Part shown: one piece after another, positions 25,804-40,621 of the stretch | Numbering within the stretch: position 1 is the first letter of the stretch | How the letters are laid out: each line of letters opens with the position of its first letter | Origin: Tuctoria greenei | Lineage: Eukaryota; Streptophyta; Magnoliopsida; Poales; Poaceae | Length of the DNA: 64,000 nt | NCBI GenBank assembly: GCA_036927565.1 | Contig: JAYESD010000009.1 | Coordinates: 160,540,929-160,604,928, forward strand | Reading direction: 5' to 3' | Notes under the pieces: generated by a model | Told to the model about the DNA's origin: nothing | Databases searched by the model: none | The model's input: only the letters and a program-made list of their open reading frames with translations | Made by a program: the position numbers and the translations under genes

Positions 25804-28800
25804 TGTCAGGACCCGCCTTCTGAGGGTCCACTTGTGCATCCCGTACCAATCCCTGGATCAGTAGTTGGTATGCACAACAGAATAGATCGAGATCCATACA
25901 ACGATTATTTATTTATAATCAATAAAAGTCTTACAACAATGTTCTAAATTACATTGGATGTGGTCGGATATGACCACCAAAATAAAAAAAAATCTTTAAA
26001 ACAGCGGAGCAGAACGACGCCATGCCCAACAGGTAGACTTGGGAAGGAGGACTAGACCTAGTCATCATCCTCACACACTTCATCTTCTTTGTCTTTTGAT
26101 AAAACCACATATAAAGCAAGAGTGAGTACATAAGGTACTCCGCAAACCCTAACACTACTCAAGGGCAGGTGTATCATGCATTGGGGTTTGTAGCAAGGAG
26201 AGGCCATATGACTTAGTTTTGCCGAAAAGCATTTTATGCAGGTTCTCTTTGAAAAGAGTTTTTCAATAAGAGAGAGAGGTAGTTGAATCAGTATTATTAT
26301 AGTTGGCGGGCCCTGGGGGAGTTTCAGACCATCCCGCCAGTTCCCTCATTTTTAAATGAGTCTTTGGACCCAAGGCCCTGACGCTCTGGCACGCATGCTA
26401 ACTCTTTCCCAAAACACGGCGGCCTCGGCCACCCACACTCACACTTCAAGGAGATGTGCTAATACTAATCAATAGGAGCCCAAAGCATAGTGTGCCAAGA
26501 CTGTGACAACAGCTATTCGGATAGATCAAGACTCTGTAGAGTTTGTACACTTTACCCATAGGCTACGTACTCCGAATCAGAGAGTAACGTAACGCTCATC
26601 CCATCTCCCCCGAGTAACCCCACATTCAAACCTCGGCCCGATGCAGGGGCTATTCGGGCATTAACTACCCAACCAGACACCAGACGACTCTCGGTCTCCG
26701 TGCAATTTCCTGGTCCACCGTGCCCTCCATGGCTCTACAGGTTTTCTCATGTGGCAGTCACCAGAAAGGTAGGGAGAGTCCCGCCCATACAAGTTCTGTG
26801 GTTGTACGAAATCACTATGTTGAGTTCAAATGAACCGGTCCTTATATTGGTGAGGCGGCTCCATCCGTCCCTGGCTAGAGGACTAGTTTGGAACACCAAG
26901 CATCGAACTAAACTGAAGTACTCAGCACATGGATAGTCCGGAAAACATGGTCGTCAGACTATTACTGAAGCACTCAGCGCCGATCGGTGGGTTACACCGA
27001 ATACACAGCCGCAGCTGGTATACCTCTTAGGGAGCCCGCAACATCCCATCACCATACCCGCCTCGACCACCCATCCCCTTCACACACACAGTTCATTAAT
27101 ATCCCACCCAAATCCTAACTCACACCACCAAACACCTTTTAACACATTTCACAATCATGTATACAGTGTGTAGTGGTTCGCGATGCGAACATCGCAGGGG
27201 TTCCTAAGCATAGTACTAACAAGGAGGTGCCCACATCGCTGCTATAGCGCAGCGATGAAGCTGTTAGGTTGTCAAGGGGTTGTGTTGTCAAGGTCAAGGA
27301 GGGGATTGTGATAGTCACTGCTATTATCATAACTGATACAATGTCTTGTTTCAAGCCATTGATAGCGAGTAACTTATGTGTTACTGTTCACCGTTGGCTA
27401 GTAGCTGACATCGATATTCAGTCATCAACATAGCTCATGCCACCACATCAAGTGGTTCATAGCATAACAACATTTTAAAATAGACATACAGTCATGCAAT
27501 GAAAACAAGCCATAAGTGCAATTGCAAAACATAGGTGAAATATGATCAAGGAGTTAGAGCTTGCCTTTACAGTGGTTTATCAAAGTCCTTGTCTTGTTCT
27601 TCGTGATCCATGTCTTGTGTATCTCCTTCGCAAACTCTCCGACTACTATGTACGGAGCTATGCGAATAAAATATGAAACGTCAATAAAGATCTGAGAAAT
27701 CCAAATAGAAATCAAATAAACACGTACAATCATTTAATAACGTGGTTAGTAAGATTCTTATAAGGTTTATTGGAGAATACGCCATTCTATTGGTGGCTTA
27801 TCTGGAAATGCTACTATTTCATTGGTCAACTAAGTGGTCGTTGAAATGATATAAATGTTTTATCAGTCTTCTTAGTTATTTACTTGGTTTATGACATTTA
27901 AGGTGAACTCACTAGCTTATTCTATAAATTTCCTATATTGTGGTTAATGAGTTGACCATAACTTCTATGGGCGTCTTTATAATTACCCATCTTCACAGTA
28001 GTATACTCGCTAAAGTTCTACTAATGTAAGTCTCATGTATTTTTGAGACTAAGCATGAGTCCTAACGTGTTTGAACTTAAGGCAACATTTTTTGTAAAGA
28101 CCTGCTAGTGTGTGACCGATCAATTCATTCTATTTCTTAATTTATTGTTTTCTTAATAAACCCTAAATATTATGGACTTATTATGGAATTTCATTAGTGT
28201 ATGATTATTAGGACTTCATGGAGTTATTATTGTAGGGTTCACCCTATTTAGAACTTACATGCGTGTCTGTATCATCCAATAGCTCTCTAATTAATTGTCT
28301 ACAGTTACACTAGTTAGTTTATTATCATATATTTTATTTTATCCCTTTTCTATTTACATTATAATATATGCTTAGCAATATTTTCTAGGGATTTTATTAT
28401 CTGTGAGGTGGGTTTGTTTATTAGGCTTTCTACTAACTATTGGCATTCTAACTAATTTCCATAAGGAGGGTAATTATTCGATTACTCCATATCTTATATT
28501 GGTGGAACAATTTATTACATTATTGATCCCAATCATCCTCATCCCTAACAGTTTTTAGATATTCATTTTGGGGGTTTATCGTATTGGGAGCTATACATAG
28601 ATTTCCCCATTTTCTAATTAATCAAATGATTTTATAATCTAACACTGAGTCTCACATTTTCTTCAACTCATGTGCGCCACAAAATCCCATTTTCATGTTC
28701 TTAGTTGCTGTGAAATTATTTTTAGGAAATTTCTAGAAAATTACTTGTAGGAAAATTATTATTTCAGAGCCTATACATAATTTCCCTTCAATTCCTTAAT

Positions 28801-30986
28801 TGATTAATTCATTTTAGGTAAGCCGATAATACTTACCACAATATCTACAACTAATTTCTTCTATAAATCACTCATAATATGGTCTAAGAGCAATTACGGA
28901 TTTTTAGAAAATTTTCCAGAATTTTCTTATATCAAGAAATGCAGTTTATCATATTCCATGTATAAGGTCTCGGTGGACATAGCGTTTTCACTCGAGGTAT
29001 TATGCTGACAATGGGGCTGGCATTGTTTGTGTGTACGCGTGAGGTGCGCAGAGCAGTTCCAGGTGCATTCGCAGGCTGCCGTATGGGCCTCCAGTGTCAG
29101 TGATTCCACTCCTAACATCGGCTGACCGGCGGGACCCAACAAGCAGTGGTGTATGGGCCACGGGTCCACGTGAACCAAGCTCACGCAAAGGTGGACGATG
29201 TCTATGCACTGATGTGGCAGAGGTGTGGTGAGGTGGCGCATACGTGGCGCTGAGGTGGCAGCCACGTGCGCGCCACATGAGTAGCTCACGTCCTCACCGA
29301 ACAGAGGAGGCGGGGGAGCGCTGGCCAGAGCAGCTCGCCGGTGGCGGCGCTATGCAGCACCAAGCCAAAGGAGTTGTCGGTCGGGTGTTCAGTGGTGTGG
29401 AGATTCCCTCCGCAGGCTTTCCCGGGCCAGGACGGCGCCCAAGGTGGCCGGCAGCTAGCCGCCATGGTGAGTTAGGGTGGCGCTCGGTGAAGGATGTGTT
29501 GGTGCGGGATTTTGAGGCGGCAAGTGGTCGTAGATGTGCTATATTGTGCGGCGAAGGCGCCGGGTGGCTTGGTCGGGCATGGGTGGCACTGACGGCGACC
29601 GACGGCGGGCTGTGGCGGCTACGCGCGGTGTTGCACCATCGATCCCCTCGTGCGAGCTGTAATCTGATTAGATAAATTGCCAGGGTCGTGTTCCAGAGTG
29701 TGGTGAACGTGTTGGTGCGCTCAGAAAAGGCAGGGAGGTCCCTACAGCGGCCGGCGACGGTGAGGGGCGGTAGGGAGCGCGACGCACCTAGGGTTGACAG
29801 CAAATCTATGCTACGATGTGCTAAACCCCTATACAACGCATGTTCTTGCGATATAGCATCTTGAGGAAGAAATGGTAGGAAGTAATTTAGTGGGAGGAAC
29901 TCACCGAAGCGGGAACGCGCTTTAGCGGCCAGAGTTGGGGAAGAACCCAGGAGCTTCGGAATTCCCCTGCGGGAGGACCCAACTCAGTTCGGTGTCTGCT
30001 CAGGCGCGCGTAGTAGAGGGTGGCGAGAGCGTAGCGCACAATAGTGAGGGGTAGGAGGCCTGTCGGCGGCAAATTTGGGCGGCGGTCGGGTTCCTGTGAG
30101 AACAGGGGATCACCTCGGGGGTCCGCCTTCCTATTCGAGCGAGCGAGGGAAAAGTGGAGGGGGATTGTTGCGTGCTCAAGCAAGGGATAGGGAGGACGCT
30201 TTATAGCCTGGCGAGGCGGTGGTCAAAAGGCGGTTCAAGGGAGCGACGGAGGCGGTGTGGGTGCGACTTTCGGCACGGCCATGGTGGCAATGATGCCGGT
30301 GCGGAGCGGCCACACGACTAGGCGGCTGAGTTCACGGGGAGAGGACAGTCGATTGGACACGAACGGCGACGGCGTAGCTGGCGACACGACGGGAAGGGTC
30401 ACGTCCCTGGATTGCCGGTGTCGGGCGGCTTCGTCAGGTGACTTAGACAGAGGCGGTGGAGGAGGAAGAAGCACAGTAACGGGCTGGGCCGCGCGCGAAA
30501 GGGAGGAGGAGTGGGTAAGTGGGCCGAAGCGGAAAAACAGGAGGGAGAGAAAAATGGGCCAAGCCCGAACAGAGTTTGCTTGTTTGATGATTTTTTCCCA
30601 GCATTGATTCATTCAATTTAAATTTGGGTTTGGATTTGATTTAGCTGATTTGTTCCCAGTTCATTTTATGCAGATATTTTAAATTGTCAATTTTCCCAAG
30701 GTGTTCCATTAATTTGATTTTGGTATTTAGTCAAGTTTGGGTAATTCGGATTATGGTTTATTGAATTTCAACTGTGCTCAATTAATTCACTATTCTGGAT
30801 CTACTTTGGCAATTTGATTTGAGTTTGAATTTAAGCTTGATTTTGGATTAGGTTTATACTAATTAATTCGCCTTTGCGTAACTTTGTTTCTGGTTACCTT
30901 TTTCCTACCAGTTAGTTGAATGCATTCACTCTTGATTTATTTGCTATATTTAATCTATTACATATATACATGTATGTATGTATGTG

Positions 30987-31084
<98 letters not shown>

Positions 31085-31526
31085 TGTGTGTGTGTGCTGC
31101 TTTGTTTATCTTGTCACTCTTGTCTTAATCATTATACTTTTAATTCCTAATTCGCGTTCAGTTTATGTTTTATCGGTCATCGTCTTAGTGTTGAATTGTA
31201 TATGGGTATATGTTGTTATTACTTTGACAAATGTCGGATTGAAGGCTAAAAACCCATCCCTTAAATCGCACATACTCATTATATGTTTTATTTTATTTTG
31301 AGGTGGGTTCACCTGTACAAGTACATTGGTATATAGCAATATCTATCCTTTTGGATTTCATTTATCTCAAAACAATTTTATAATTTGGTTTGTTTTTAAA
31401 AGTGTATGTTCATATTTGTACCCTTATATGCTTCAGTTTTTGTTGACGGTTAATGTTTGTTCGTATTTTACACAAAAAATTTAATCAGAGTGATTTTCAT
31501 CTTTAGTGGAAATTTGGGCTGTGACA
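25804..31526 (-). repeat. LARD left (3') LTR, uninterrupted, 5.7 kb
   Basis: It matches the split right LTR. A minus-strand TATA-like CTATAAAGC lies at about 30199-30207. GC-rich leader-like DNA lies at 29160-30560 and the compound microsatellite at 30968-31098. Short open frames in 26460-26940 and 28930-30600 are either not conserved in codon pattern or lie in GC-rich low-complexity DNA, so I call no gene. Confidence 0.88.
30968..31098. repeat. Compound microsatellite (TG)n(TA)n(TG)n in LARD left LTR
   Basis: The same locus within the LTR as 7022-7249 and 51188-51280, here about 130 bp. Confidence 0.95.
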
Positions 31527-31546
31527 GATCTATCCCATTTAAATAG
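31527..31546 (-). other. LARD polypurine tract
   Basis: The minus strand reads TTTAAATGGGATAGATC immediately before the 3' LTR start TGTCACAGCCC. Confidence 0.6.
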
Positions 31547-34020
31547 AATCTCATCCTCGAGATTCAGAAGTTGTCTTGGGTAGGAACGGATTTATTTTCT
31601 AAAGTTATCTTTACTGACTTGATATGGTTGCTTCCTTGACCTCGACATCACCTGTACTGCAGTTGCCCTTGTTTAATGTGCCTCAAGTTCAAGTATTTGT
31701 ACAGTTAGTTCTCGGTATGTAGCATCGGTCAGTTGATCCATTACATCAAACAGTACTTGCCCTTTAGGACTTTGTACGTGTCTTGCATGTGATTGCACAT
31801 CTCGAGGGGCGTGTATCTAACATCCTAGTCTGGTACTCACGGTATTAGGTGGTGGCACCTATTGTGTTAATTGGTCCAACTTGTCATGGAGGTAACATGC
31901 CTTAGTTCCAAAAATTTGTTTGTACCCCACACCGGTGTCTCCCTAGGGTACACGCAATCACTACTATGGTGGTGAATTCTCGTATTGGTTGTTTGTTTAT
32001 TATTACCGTTGACTACCACTGGTTCCAGTTTTTGCCTCTTAGGGTCCTTACTACGGGCGGAACCACCTAATGACGTTCTTTCCTCTCTGACCATACCAGT
32101 GTTGCTCGATATTCTGCATCGTACAGGGTCTCGGAAGGTGATATCTTTAGACTTTATGGGGTACACAACCATGATGTTGGCTTTTATGGCCCGTCCAAGA
32201 AACGTTTACTGGTAGCTCCTCTACTGTTATCTTGCACATACGACTCAGGAAGCAGACTGATATGTTGGTCAATATGAAGGGTTTCACTGTGGAAACTCAT
32301 ATTTTCAACATTGGATCATGGGCACCGGTTTCATGATGTGAGCATATATGATCTTGAATTGGTATTGACTTGACCCCATATCATAGGTGTACCTAACTCT
32401 CTTAACTGGTTGGGCAAGTCATCGACTCAAGGTGACAGGTATTTCTACTACTTCACCCAATGTTCGGCAGACGGTGCGCGTCCTGAGTTGTTTTCTTTCT
32501 GCTTGACCACAACACTGGGGTTCCCTAAGGTGATGAACCTAGTTGGAGAATCCCTTGTGTTTGGTCAGTCAATATGTGTCCATCTGTCAGGATCTCTTTG
32601 CCCTCAGTGTTGCTTTGGATGTTGACCTGGTCAGAAACTTTACGCCTGTGTAGGGTTCCTTTCCTTGTAATCCTTTCCGATCTATATCTGAGCATGTATA
32701 TATTTTCGACACTCGTTCTATAGGCGTAGCTTCCAAACTACGTGTCACGGATTCCATGGGGCTCTTGCGGCTGACCTCTTACCGTTATCTCAACATCATT
32801 CACCGTAGTAACCTTGCAGTTGGGACAGGGTGTAGATCCTTGTTGGTGTGCCAACCGGTCCATAAGGGTATGATCCACGCCGTTTGCCTTATGAGTCTTC
32901 GGTTCTGTTAAGATCCTACCCCACTTAAATAGGATTTTAACTTCTATGTTTTTTTTGTTAGCGTGGGTTCATTATTATTATTATTATTATTATTATTGAT
33001 TTAAAATTTATTATTCGTAGTTTTGTTTGTTGGTTTTGTTTGGTTTATTTATGCACTTAATTATTTATTTATTGACTTTGAGGATTAACTGGAGTACTTG
33101 GATCGAGACGGTTTCCTGCATGAGCAGTGTGCTCATGGTGAGTCGAACATGATAGGCTTCTGAATGGGTATTTTCTTGATCTGGTAGGAAGAGAGGAGTG
33201 GAAGATTTTGTTTTAGTTGTTATTATTATCCTCACGTATATACGTACGTATGTATAATTTAGATTTTGTTTTATGTATTATTTTTTGTACATTATATTTG
33301 ATATACATATAGATATACGTGTGTGGGTATATATATACACGCATCCCCTATGTATTTATTTTATTAAGCACCCAACTTATCTTCTTTCATTTCATTATTG
33401 ATCTGTGTTGATATTAGAGCACACAATTTCACTCATTCACAGAACCAAATGAAAACCAGCGAATCACACCCAAACATAACTAGATTACAAACTTATATAT
33501 TATAATATTAATTGTTCTATTTGTGGCTTACTCTAGGTCACTATAGTGCTAAGCCATTCTTCTCATGGGCACTACGGTCATTCTATGATTCTATCGATGT
33601 GACTGAGGATGTAGAGTTGCACGCGGTTGGTCTTCCACCGAACGTGATGTCATCCCTGATACTTGACGATGACATCTTCTAGTAGTTTTAGTGGAGTAAT
33701 TGCTTCTTTATCTTCACACACCCTCTTGAGTTGATTTGAAGGTTGTTTGGCTGATCGAATCTTCGAATGGTCCGGTTCAGACGTTGCACGGTTCCAACCT
33801 TGCGTACCGTGTTGGTGTCCATCTTACTCTTGAACGATAAAAATGGATTGAGGGAGGTTGGTGAAATCATTGATAGGATAAAGTTGAGTTTTCAACATAG
33901 AAGGAGGTAAGTGCAAAAAGAACATAGAGGAGAGAGAATCTTTCAAAAATAGTTTTATACTTTTCAAAATATAGGTTCAGGGTATAGGATGACTCTAAGG
34001 TTTTGTCCTACGGCCAAGTA

Positions 34021-34034
34021 TGGCTCTGATACCA
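34021..34034 (-). other. LARD primer-binding site (initiator tRNA-Met)
   Basis: The minus strand reads TGGTATCAGAGCCA, complementary to the 3' end of initiator tRNA-Met, three bases inside the LTR end at 34038. It fixes the element on the minus strand. Confidence 0.92.
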
Positions 34035-34037
34035 CTC

Positions 34038-37000
34038 TGTCAGGACCCGCCTTCCGAGGGTCCACTTGTGCATCCCGTACCAATCCCTGAATCAGTAGTT
34101 GGTATGCACAACAGAATAGATCGAGATCCATACAACGATTTTTATTTATAATCAATAAAAGTCTTACAACAATGTTCTAAATTACATTGGATGTGGTCGG
34201 AGATGACCACCAAAATAAAAAAATCTTCAAAACAGCAGAGCAGAACGACGCCATGCCCAACAGGCAGACTTGGGAAGTAGGACTAGACCTAGTCATCATC
34301 CTCACACACTTCAGCTTCTTTGTCTTGTGATAAAACCACATATAAAACAATAGTGAGTACATAAGGTACTCCGCAAGCCCTAACACTACTCAAGGGGAGG
34401 TGTATCATGCATTGGGGCTTGTAGAAAGGAGAGGCCATACGGCTTAGTTTTGCCGAAAAGCATTTTATGCAGGTTCTCTTTGAAAAGAGTTTTTCTATAA
34501 GAGGGAGAGGTAGTTGAATCAATATTATTATAGTTGGCGGGTCCTGGGGGAGTTTCAGACCATCCCGCCAGTTCCCTCATTTTTAAATGAGTCTTTGGAC
34601 CCAAGGCCCTGACGACTCTAGCACGCATGCCAACTCTTTCCCAAAACACGGCGGCCTCGGCCACCCACACTCACACTTCAAGGAGATGTGCTAACACTAA
34701 TCAATAGGAGCCCAAAGCATAGTGTGCCAAGACTGTGACAACAACTATTCGGATAGATCAAGACTCTGCAGAGTTTGTACACTTTACCTACAGGCTACGT
34801 ACTCCGAATCAGAGAGTAACGTAACGCTCATCCCATCTCCCCCGAGTAACCCCACATTCAAACCTCGGCCCGATGCAGGGGCTATTCGGGCATTAACTAC
34901 CCAACCAGACACCGGACGACTCTCGGTCTCCGTGCAATTTCCTGGTCCACCGTGCCCTCCATGGCTCTACAGGTTTTCTCATGTGGCAGTCACCAGAAAG
35001 GTAGGGAGAGTCCCGCCCATACAAGTTCTGTGGTTGTACGAAATCACTATGTTGAGTTCAAATGAACCGGTCCTTATATTGGTGAGGCGGCTCCATCCGT
35101 CCCTGGCTAGAGGACTAGTTCGGAACACCCAACATCAAACTAAACTGAAGTACTCAGCACTTGGGTAGTCCGGAAAACATGGTCGTCGGACTACTACTGA
35201 AGCACTCAGCGCCGATCGGTGGATTACACCGAATACACAGCCGTAGCTGGTATACCTCTTAGGGAGCCCACAACATCCCATCACCATACCCGCCTCGACC
35301 ACCCATCCCCTTCACACACACAGTTCATTAATATCCCACCCAAATCCTAACTCACACCACCAAACACCTTTTAACACATTTCACAATCATGTATACAGTA
35401 TGTAGTGGTTTGCGATGCGAACATCGCAGGGGTTCCTAAGCATAGTACTAACAAGGAGGTGCCCACATCGCTGCTATAGCACAACGATGAAGCTGTTAGG
35501 TTGTCAAGGGGTTGTGTTGTCAAGGTCAAGTAGGGGATTGTGATAGTCACTGCTATTATCATAACTGATACAGTGTCTTGTTTCAAGCCATTGATAGCGA
35601 GTAACTTATGTGTTACTGTTCACCGTTGGCTAGTAGCTGACATCGATATTCAGTCATCAACATAGCTCATGCCACCACATCAAGTGGTTCATAGCATAAC
35701 AACATTTTAAAATAGACATACAGTCATGCAATGAAAACAAGCCATAAGTGCGATTGCAAAACATAGGTGAAATATGATCAAGGAGTTAGAGCTTGCCTTT
35801 ACAGTGGTTTATCAAAGTCCTTGTCTTGTTCTTCGAGATCCGTGTCTTGTGTATCTCCTTCGCGAACTCTTCGATTACTATGTACGGAGCTATGCGAATA
35901 AAATATGAAACATCAATAAAGATCCGAGAAATCCAAATAGAAATCCAATAAACACGTACAATCATTCAATAACACAGTTAGTAAGATTCTTATAAGGTTT
36001 ATTGGAGAATACGCCATTCTATTGGTGGCTTATCTGGAAATGCTACTATTTCATTGGTCAACTAAGTGGTCGTTGAAAGGATATAAATGTTTTATCAGTC
36101 TTCTTAGTTATTTACTTGTTTATGACATTAAGGTGAACTCACTAGCTTATTCTATAAATTGCCTATACTGTGGTTAATGAGTGGACCATAACTTCTATGG
36201 GCGTCTTTATAATTACCCATCTTCACAGTAGTATACTCGCTAAAGTTCTACTAATGTAAGTCTCATGTATTTTTTAGACTAAGCATGAGTCGTAACGTGT
36301 TTGAACTTAAGGCAACATTTTTTGTAAAGACCTGCTAGTGTGTGATTTATTAATTTATTGTTTTCTTAATAAACCCTAAAGATTATGAACTTATTATGGA
36401 ATTTCATTAGTGTATGATTATTAGGACTTCATGGAGTTATTATTGTAGGGTTCACCCTATTTAGAACTTACATGCATGTCTGTATCATCCAATAGCTCTC
36501 TAATTAATTGTCTACAGTTACACTAGTTAGTTTATTATCATATATTTTATTTTATCCCTTTTCTATTTACATTATAATATATGCTTAGCAATATTTTCTA
36601 GGGACTTTATTATCTGTGAGGGGGGTTTGTTTATTAGGCTTTCCACTGACTATTGGCATTCTAACTAATTTCCATAAGGAGGGTAATTATTCGATTACTC
36701 CATATCTTATATTGGTGGAACAATTTATTACATTATTGATCCCAATCATCCTCATCCCTAACAGTTTTTAGATATTCATTTTGGGGGTTTATCGTATTGG
36801 GAGCTATACATAGATTTCCCCATTTTCTAATTAATCAAATGATTTTATAAGCTAACACTGAGTCTCACATTTTCTTCAACTCATGTGCGCCACAAAATCC
36901 CATTTTCATGTTCTTAGTTGCTGTGAAATTATTTTTAGGAAATTTCTAGAAAATTGCTTGTAGGAAAATTATTATTTTAGAGCCTATACATAATTTCCCT

Positions 37001-37377
37001 TCAATTCCTTAATTGATTAATTCATTTTAGGTAAGCCGATAATACTTACCACAATATCTACAACTAATTTCTTCTATAAATCACTCATAATATGGTCTAA
37101 GAGCAATTAAGGATTTTTAGAAAATTTTCCAGAATTTTCTTATATCAAGAAATGCATTTTATCATATTCCGTGTATAAAGTCTAGGTGGACTTAGCGTTT
37201 TCACTCCAGGTATTAGGCTGACAGTGGGGCTGGCATTGTTTGTGTGTACGCGTGAGGTGTGCATAGAAGTTCCAGGTGCATTCGCAGGCTGCCGTATGGG
37301 CCTCCAGTGTAATTGATTCCACTCCTAACATCGGCTGACCGGCGGGACCCAACAAGCAGTGGTGTATGGGCCACGTT
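34038..37377 (-). repeat. LARD right (5') LTR, first part
   Basis: It begins TGTCAGGACCCGCC (plus strand), parallels 25804-29160, and is cut at 37377 by the gypsy element. The LTR resumes at 49372. Confidence 0.9.
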
Positions 37378-40300
37378 TGTAACACCCATATTTCATGTAA
37401 ATAAAATTGACCAAACAAATGTACATTCTAGTATGCATTTTTGTGTGAATTTTGAAATTCAAACGAGTAGCAAACGTTGAAATTTTAATTTGAAATCAAA
37501 TCAAAAGAAAAGAAATGGAAAAAGGAAAAGAAAAGGGCAAAAACCCCCTATTGGGCCAAATCTCCCACTCTCGGCCCAATTCCCCCTTCCCTCACCCGCA
37601 GCCCAACCACCCCCACTCCCTTCTTCTCTCTCTGCCGGGTGGGGCCCGCTTGTCATCTTCCCCACCGAGCAACCGCCGCCCCTCTTCTTCTCGCGCCCGC
37701 GCCACGCGCAACCCCCCCCCCCTCCAACCGCCTCACCCCACGCCGATCCACCCCGGGGAACTACCCCACGCACGCGCCATCAACCGACGCTCTTCTCCCC
37801 ACTATTAAATCAGCCCCTCCCCCTCTCTTTCTTCTTCCCCGTGCCCAAACCCTAACTTCACTGACGTCGAAGTTTTGTCTCGCATGTTCCCGACGCCTCG
37901 CCGGTTGCCTCACTCTTCCCTCCACCCTAACCTCTTCACCTTGTCGCCAGGAGCACGTCAGGCAAGTTGGTGCGGGGAATTAGCCAAGGTTTTGCCAGAA
38001 CCGACGGGTGCCGACGCCAACCGCCGCCACCTCTCGTTGTCGACTCATCTCCGGCCAATTTCGGACCCCGAGACCTCTCTAGGTATGCTCCCCTCTTCTC
38101 CCTCGTTCGTTTAGTGTAATTTATGTATGCGTTAGATGACGTTTTGGCTGTTTGAGCCAACGCCGACGAGATCGCCGCCGCAGGAGTCGAGCGCTGTCGC
38201 GCTGTGCGCCGCCTGCGTCGCCGGGGCGACGTGGCCGCATCCCGGCCGTTGGCTTGAGGCTGACGGCTGAGATTAGAAGGCCGTAACGGTTCGGCTATAT
38301 TAAATCCCGTGCGTCCATTTCAAAGCCAACGGCCCACATTCAATTCAAATTTTCCCGCCTCTGCATTTAAAATGAAGCCCGTGGAATCTTGCCAGCTACC
38401 CCCTGGACTTCCCTGGAATGCAAATCTAACCCCTAGAATATGCAAACTAGCCCCTCGACTCTCTGGAATTGGATTTAATCATTTAAATAAGCAAACTAGC
38501 CCATGGAAATTTATAGAATTAGTGATTTAGCCCCTGTACAGTGTAGGAAAGTTACCAATCAGCCCCTGGACTTTTATTTAATTGTTGAATATTATTTATA
38601 GGAGTATTTAATGTGTAGAAAATAGATAAAAATGGTAAATAAATATAAAAACAGTAGGAAAATTTTATAAAATGTTTTTATGCTGTAATTAATTTGTAGA
38701 GTGCAGATAAAATATATTTTGAACATGGAAAAATTTATTAAAAATGTTTAAAATACATTTTGGCATAAAAAATAATTAAAAATGATTTTGGGCCATAAAT
38801 AAATGCTAAAAATATAAGATAAATATAAAATGCATATTTTGGCTATGTAAAATAATAAATGCTTCATAGGGACGCATTAGTATAGAATTTTATGCTTATG
38901 TGTATGTTGTGATACCATGTATTGTGTGCTCTTTACTTATTTTAGCTTTTATTTCTCTTTGCCATGCTTGGGCAATATATTTAGAGTCGTACTACGACCC
39001 CAATTTTAATCTCCAAGACCAAGACTTCACCAACAACCAGGTCTTCGAAGAAGGCAAGTGCCCTTGACCATCTTGTACCAATTTTAGGATTTTAGTTAGA
39101 TGCATGCTAAATAAAATGATGTCCTATTTCATGTTACATGCCTTGTTCCATATAATTCCTTGTCACCTGATTTGGGTTGGGAAGTAGATAGGTATTAATT
39201 AGGCTTAGTTATGCTTAGACATTGGGAATGGGATTTCATACAAATGTGACATGTTAAACTTTATGACTACTTTAATTGTGATGGATACACAATAGTAGTG
39301 AATAGGAATCTGGTGGTTGGATAGTTTTGGCATGGTGCAGTTTGCACGAGACCCGGGATTGGGTTTGACACCACCGGATTCTAAGGACCAGTTTATGGAG
39401 GAAACCACTAAGCTTTATAGTACCACCACGAGACTGAGATGGGGCAGCTTGGTCAATTAATTAGGTTTCTCCCAATAAAATGCTAGTAGTTGGATGGTGC
39501 GGGGAATGATGCAGGGGTACTGCTCTAGGAACCGCAAGGCTCAAGAGGGGGCTCTGAGGTGGAGGGTTACTCCGGAAATGCCTCAGTGGTGGAAACCTTA
39601 GAGGGCTAGCACTAGTCGGGAGTACCTTTGTAAAGACCATGTAGTGATCTCCTGGCCTCACACCAAAGGAAGTGTGTAATGTGGTTAGCTACCATGGGCA
39701 TTATGGGAGGTTCACTTAGTCCAACTGGCAACAGGGGATGAAATCACTGCTTGTGGGTAAAGGGTACACTCTCTGCAGAGATTTGGTAAAACTGTCATGA
39801 CAGCCATGCTCACGGGCAAGAGCGGCTTGGGGCCAGTTCATAATTAGTTTATGGTTGGGAAATGGTGGTTATTTATGATTCAAGTTACATTCATCATCTT
39901 TAATTATGTGTTGAATTACTTCTTGAATTATGATATTGATAACTGAAAGCTAAGGTTAGGTTCTAAGCATAGTGCTTAAGCCATAATTGACCTTCCCTTG
40001 CTTTAGCCAATCATGTCATTCTCTTCCCACACTTGCTGAGTACTCTATGTACTCAAGTGTTTACTTTTCCATTATAATATGAAGAAGAAGCGGCACCGGA
40101 AGACTTCTTCGTCTACCCAAAGGACTTGGTCTAGGCTGGTGAACCTTCACGCGACTGCCTGTGAAGACATAGTCCCACTTATATATTTAGCCTTCCGCTG
40201 TAGTTTAATCTTTGTGAACTGTTTAGATGTTGTAAATAGGTTTGTGGTGTGTATTTGTAGACCTTCGGGTCGTATTGTAAGACTATTTATGTATTCGAAC

Positions 40301-40407
40301 GTGGCTATGTAATGATATTTCACTTTCGTCAACGCATGTATGATTCAACTGATCCTGGCGTACATGTGATTAGTGTCTGTTCATCTTTACGATGATCGGG
40401 CGTGACA
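37378..40407 (+). repeat. Gypsy 5' LTR
   Basis: TGTAACACCC...GGGCGTGACA, 3030 bp. TATTAAAT at 37803-37810 is the probable TATA box. It pairs with the 3' LTR at 46346-49371. Confidence 0.93.
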
Positions 40408-40410
40408 AAG

Positions 40411-40424
40411 TGGTATCAGAGCCG
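40411..40424 (+). other. Gypsy primer-binding site (initiator tRNA-Met)
   Basis: TGGTATCAGAGCCG lies three bases after the 5' LTR end and is complementary to the 3' end of initiator tRNA-Met. Confidence 0.95.
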
Positions 40425-40621
40425 TGTTGCCCATAGGACGCAAGCCTAGTTAGAAATGGTCGAAAATAAGGACTATGCTATTTTCTTATAAAATAGTATT
40501 TCCAAAACCTTGTGCTTTCCATCTCAATCCTTGTGCTTTTTATCTTGCTGTACTTATTATTTTTATTCTAACTTAATTTATTTATTATTGATCTCACTCT
40601 CTTCTTTTCAAATGTTTGTAG

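Larger units (their letters stand above)
31527..34037 (-). other. LARD internal region, non-coding
   Basis: 2.5 kb between the two LTRs. No gag, protease, RT or integrase motif is seen in any frame. An (ATT)n run of about nine units lies at 32971-32998. A second polypurine-like sequence lies at 32911-32933. Open frames here are short and show no known domain. Confidence 0.7.

Noticed and set aside
34722..35168. 148-codon frame with Cys residues in the LARD LTR
   Set aside because: The matching sequence at 26490-26940 is broken differently and has no recognisable domain.
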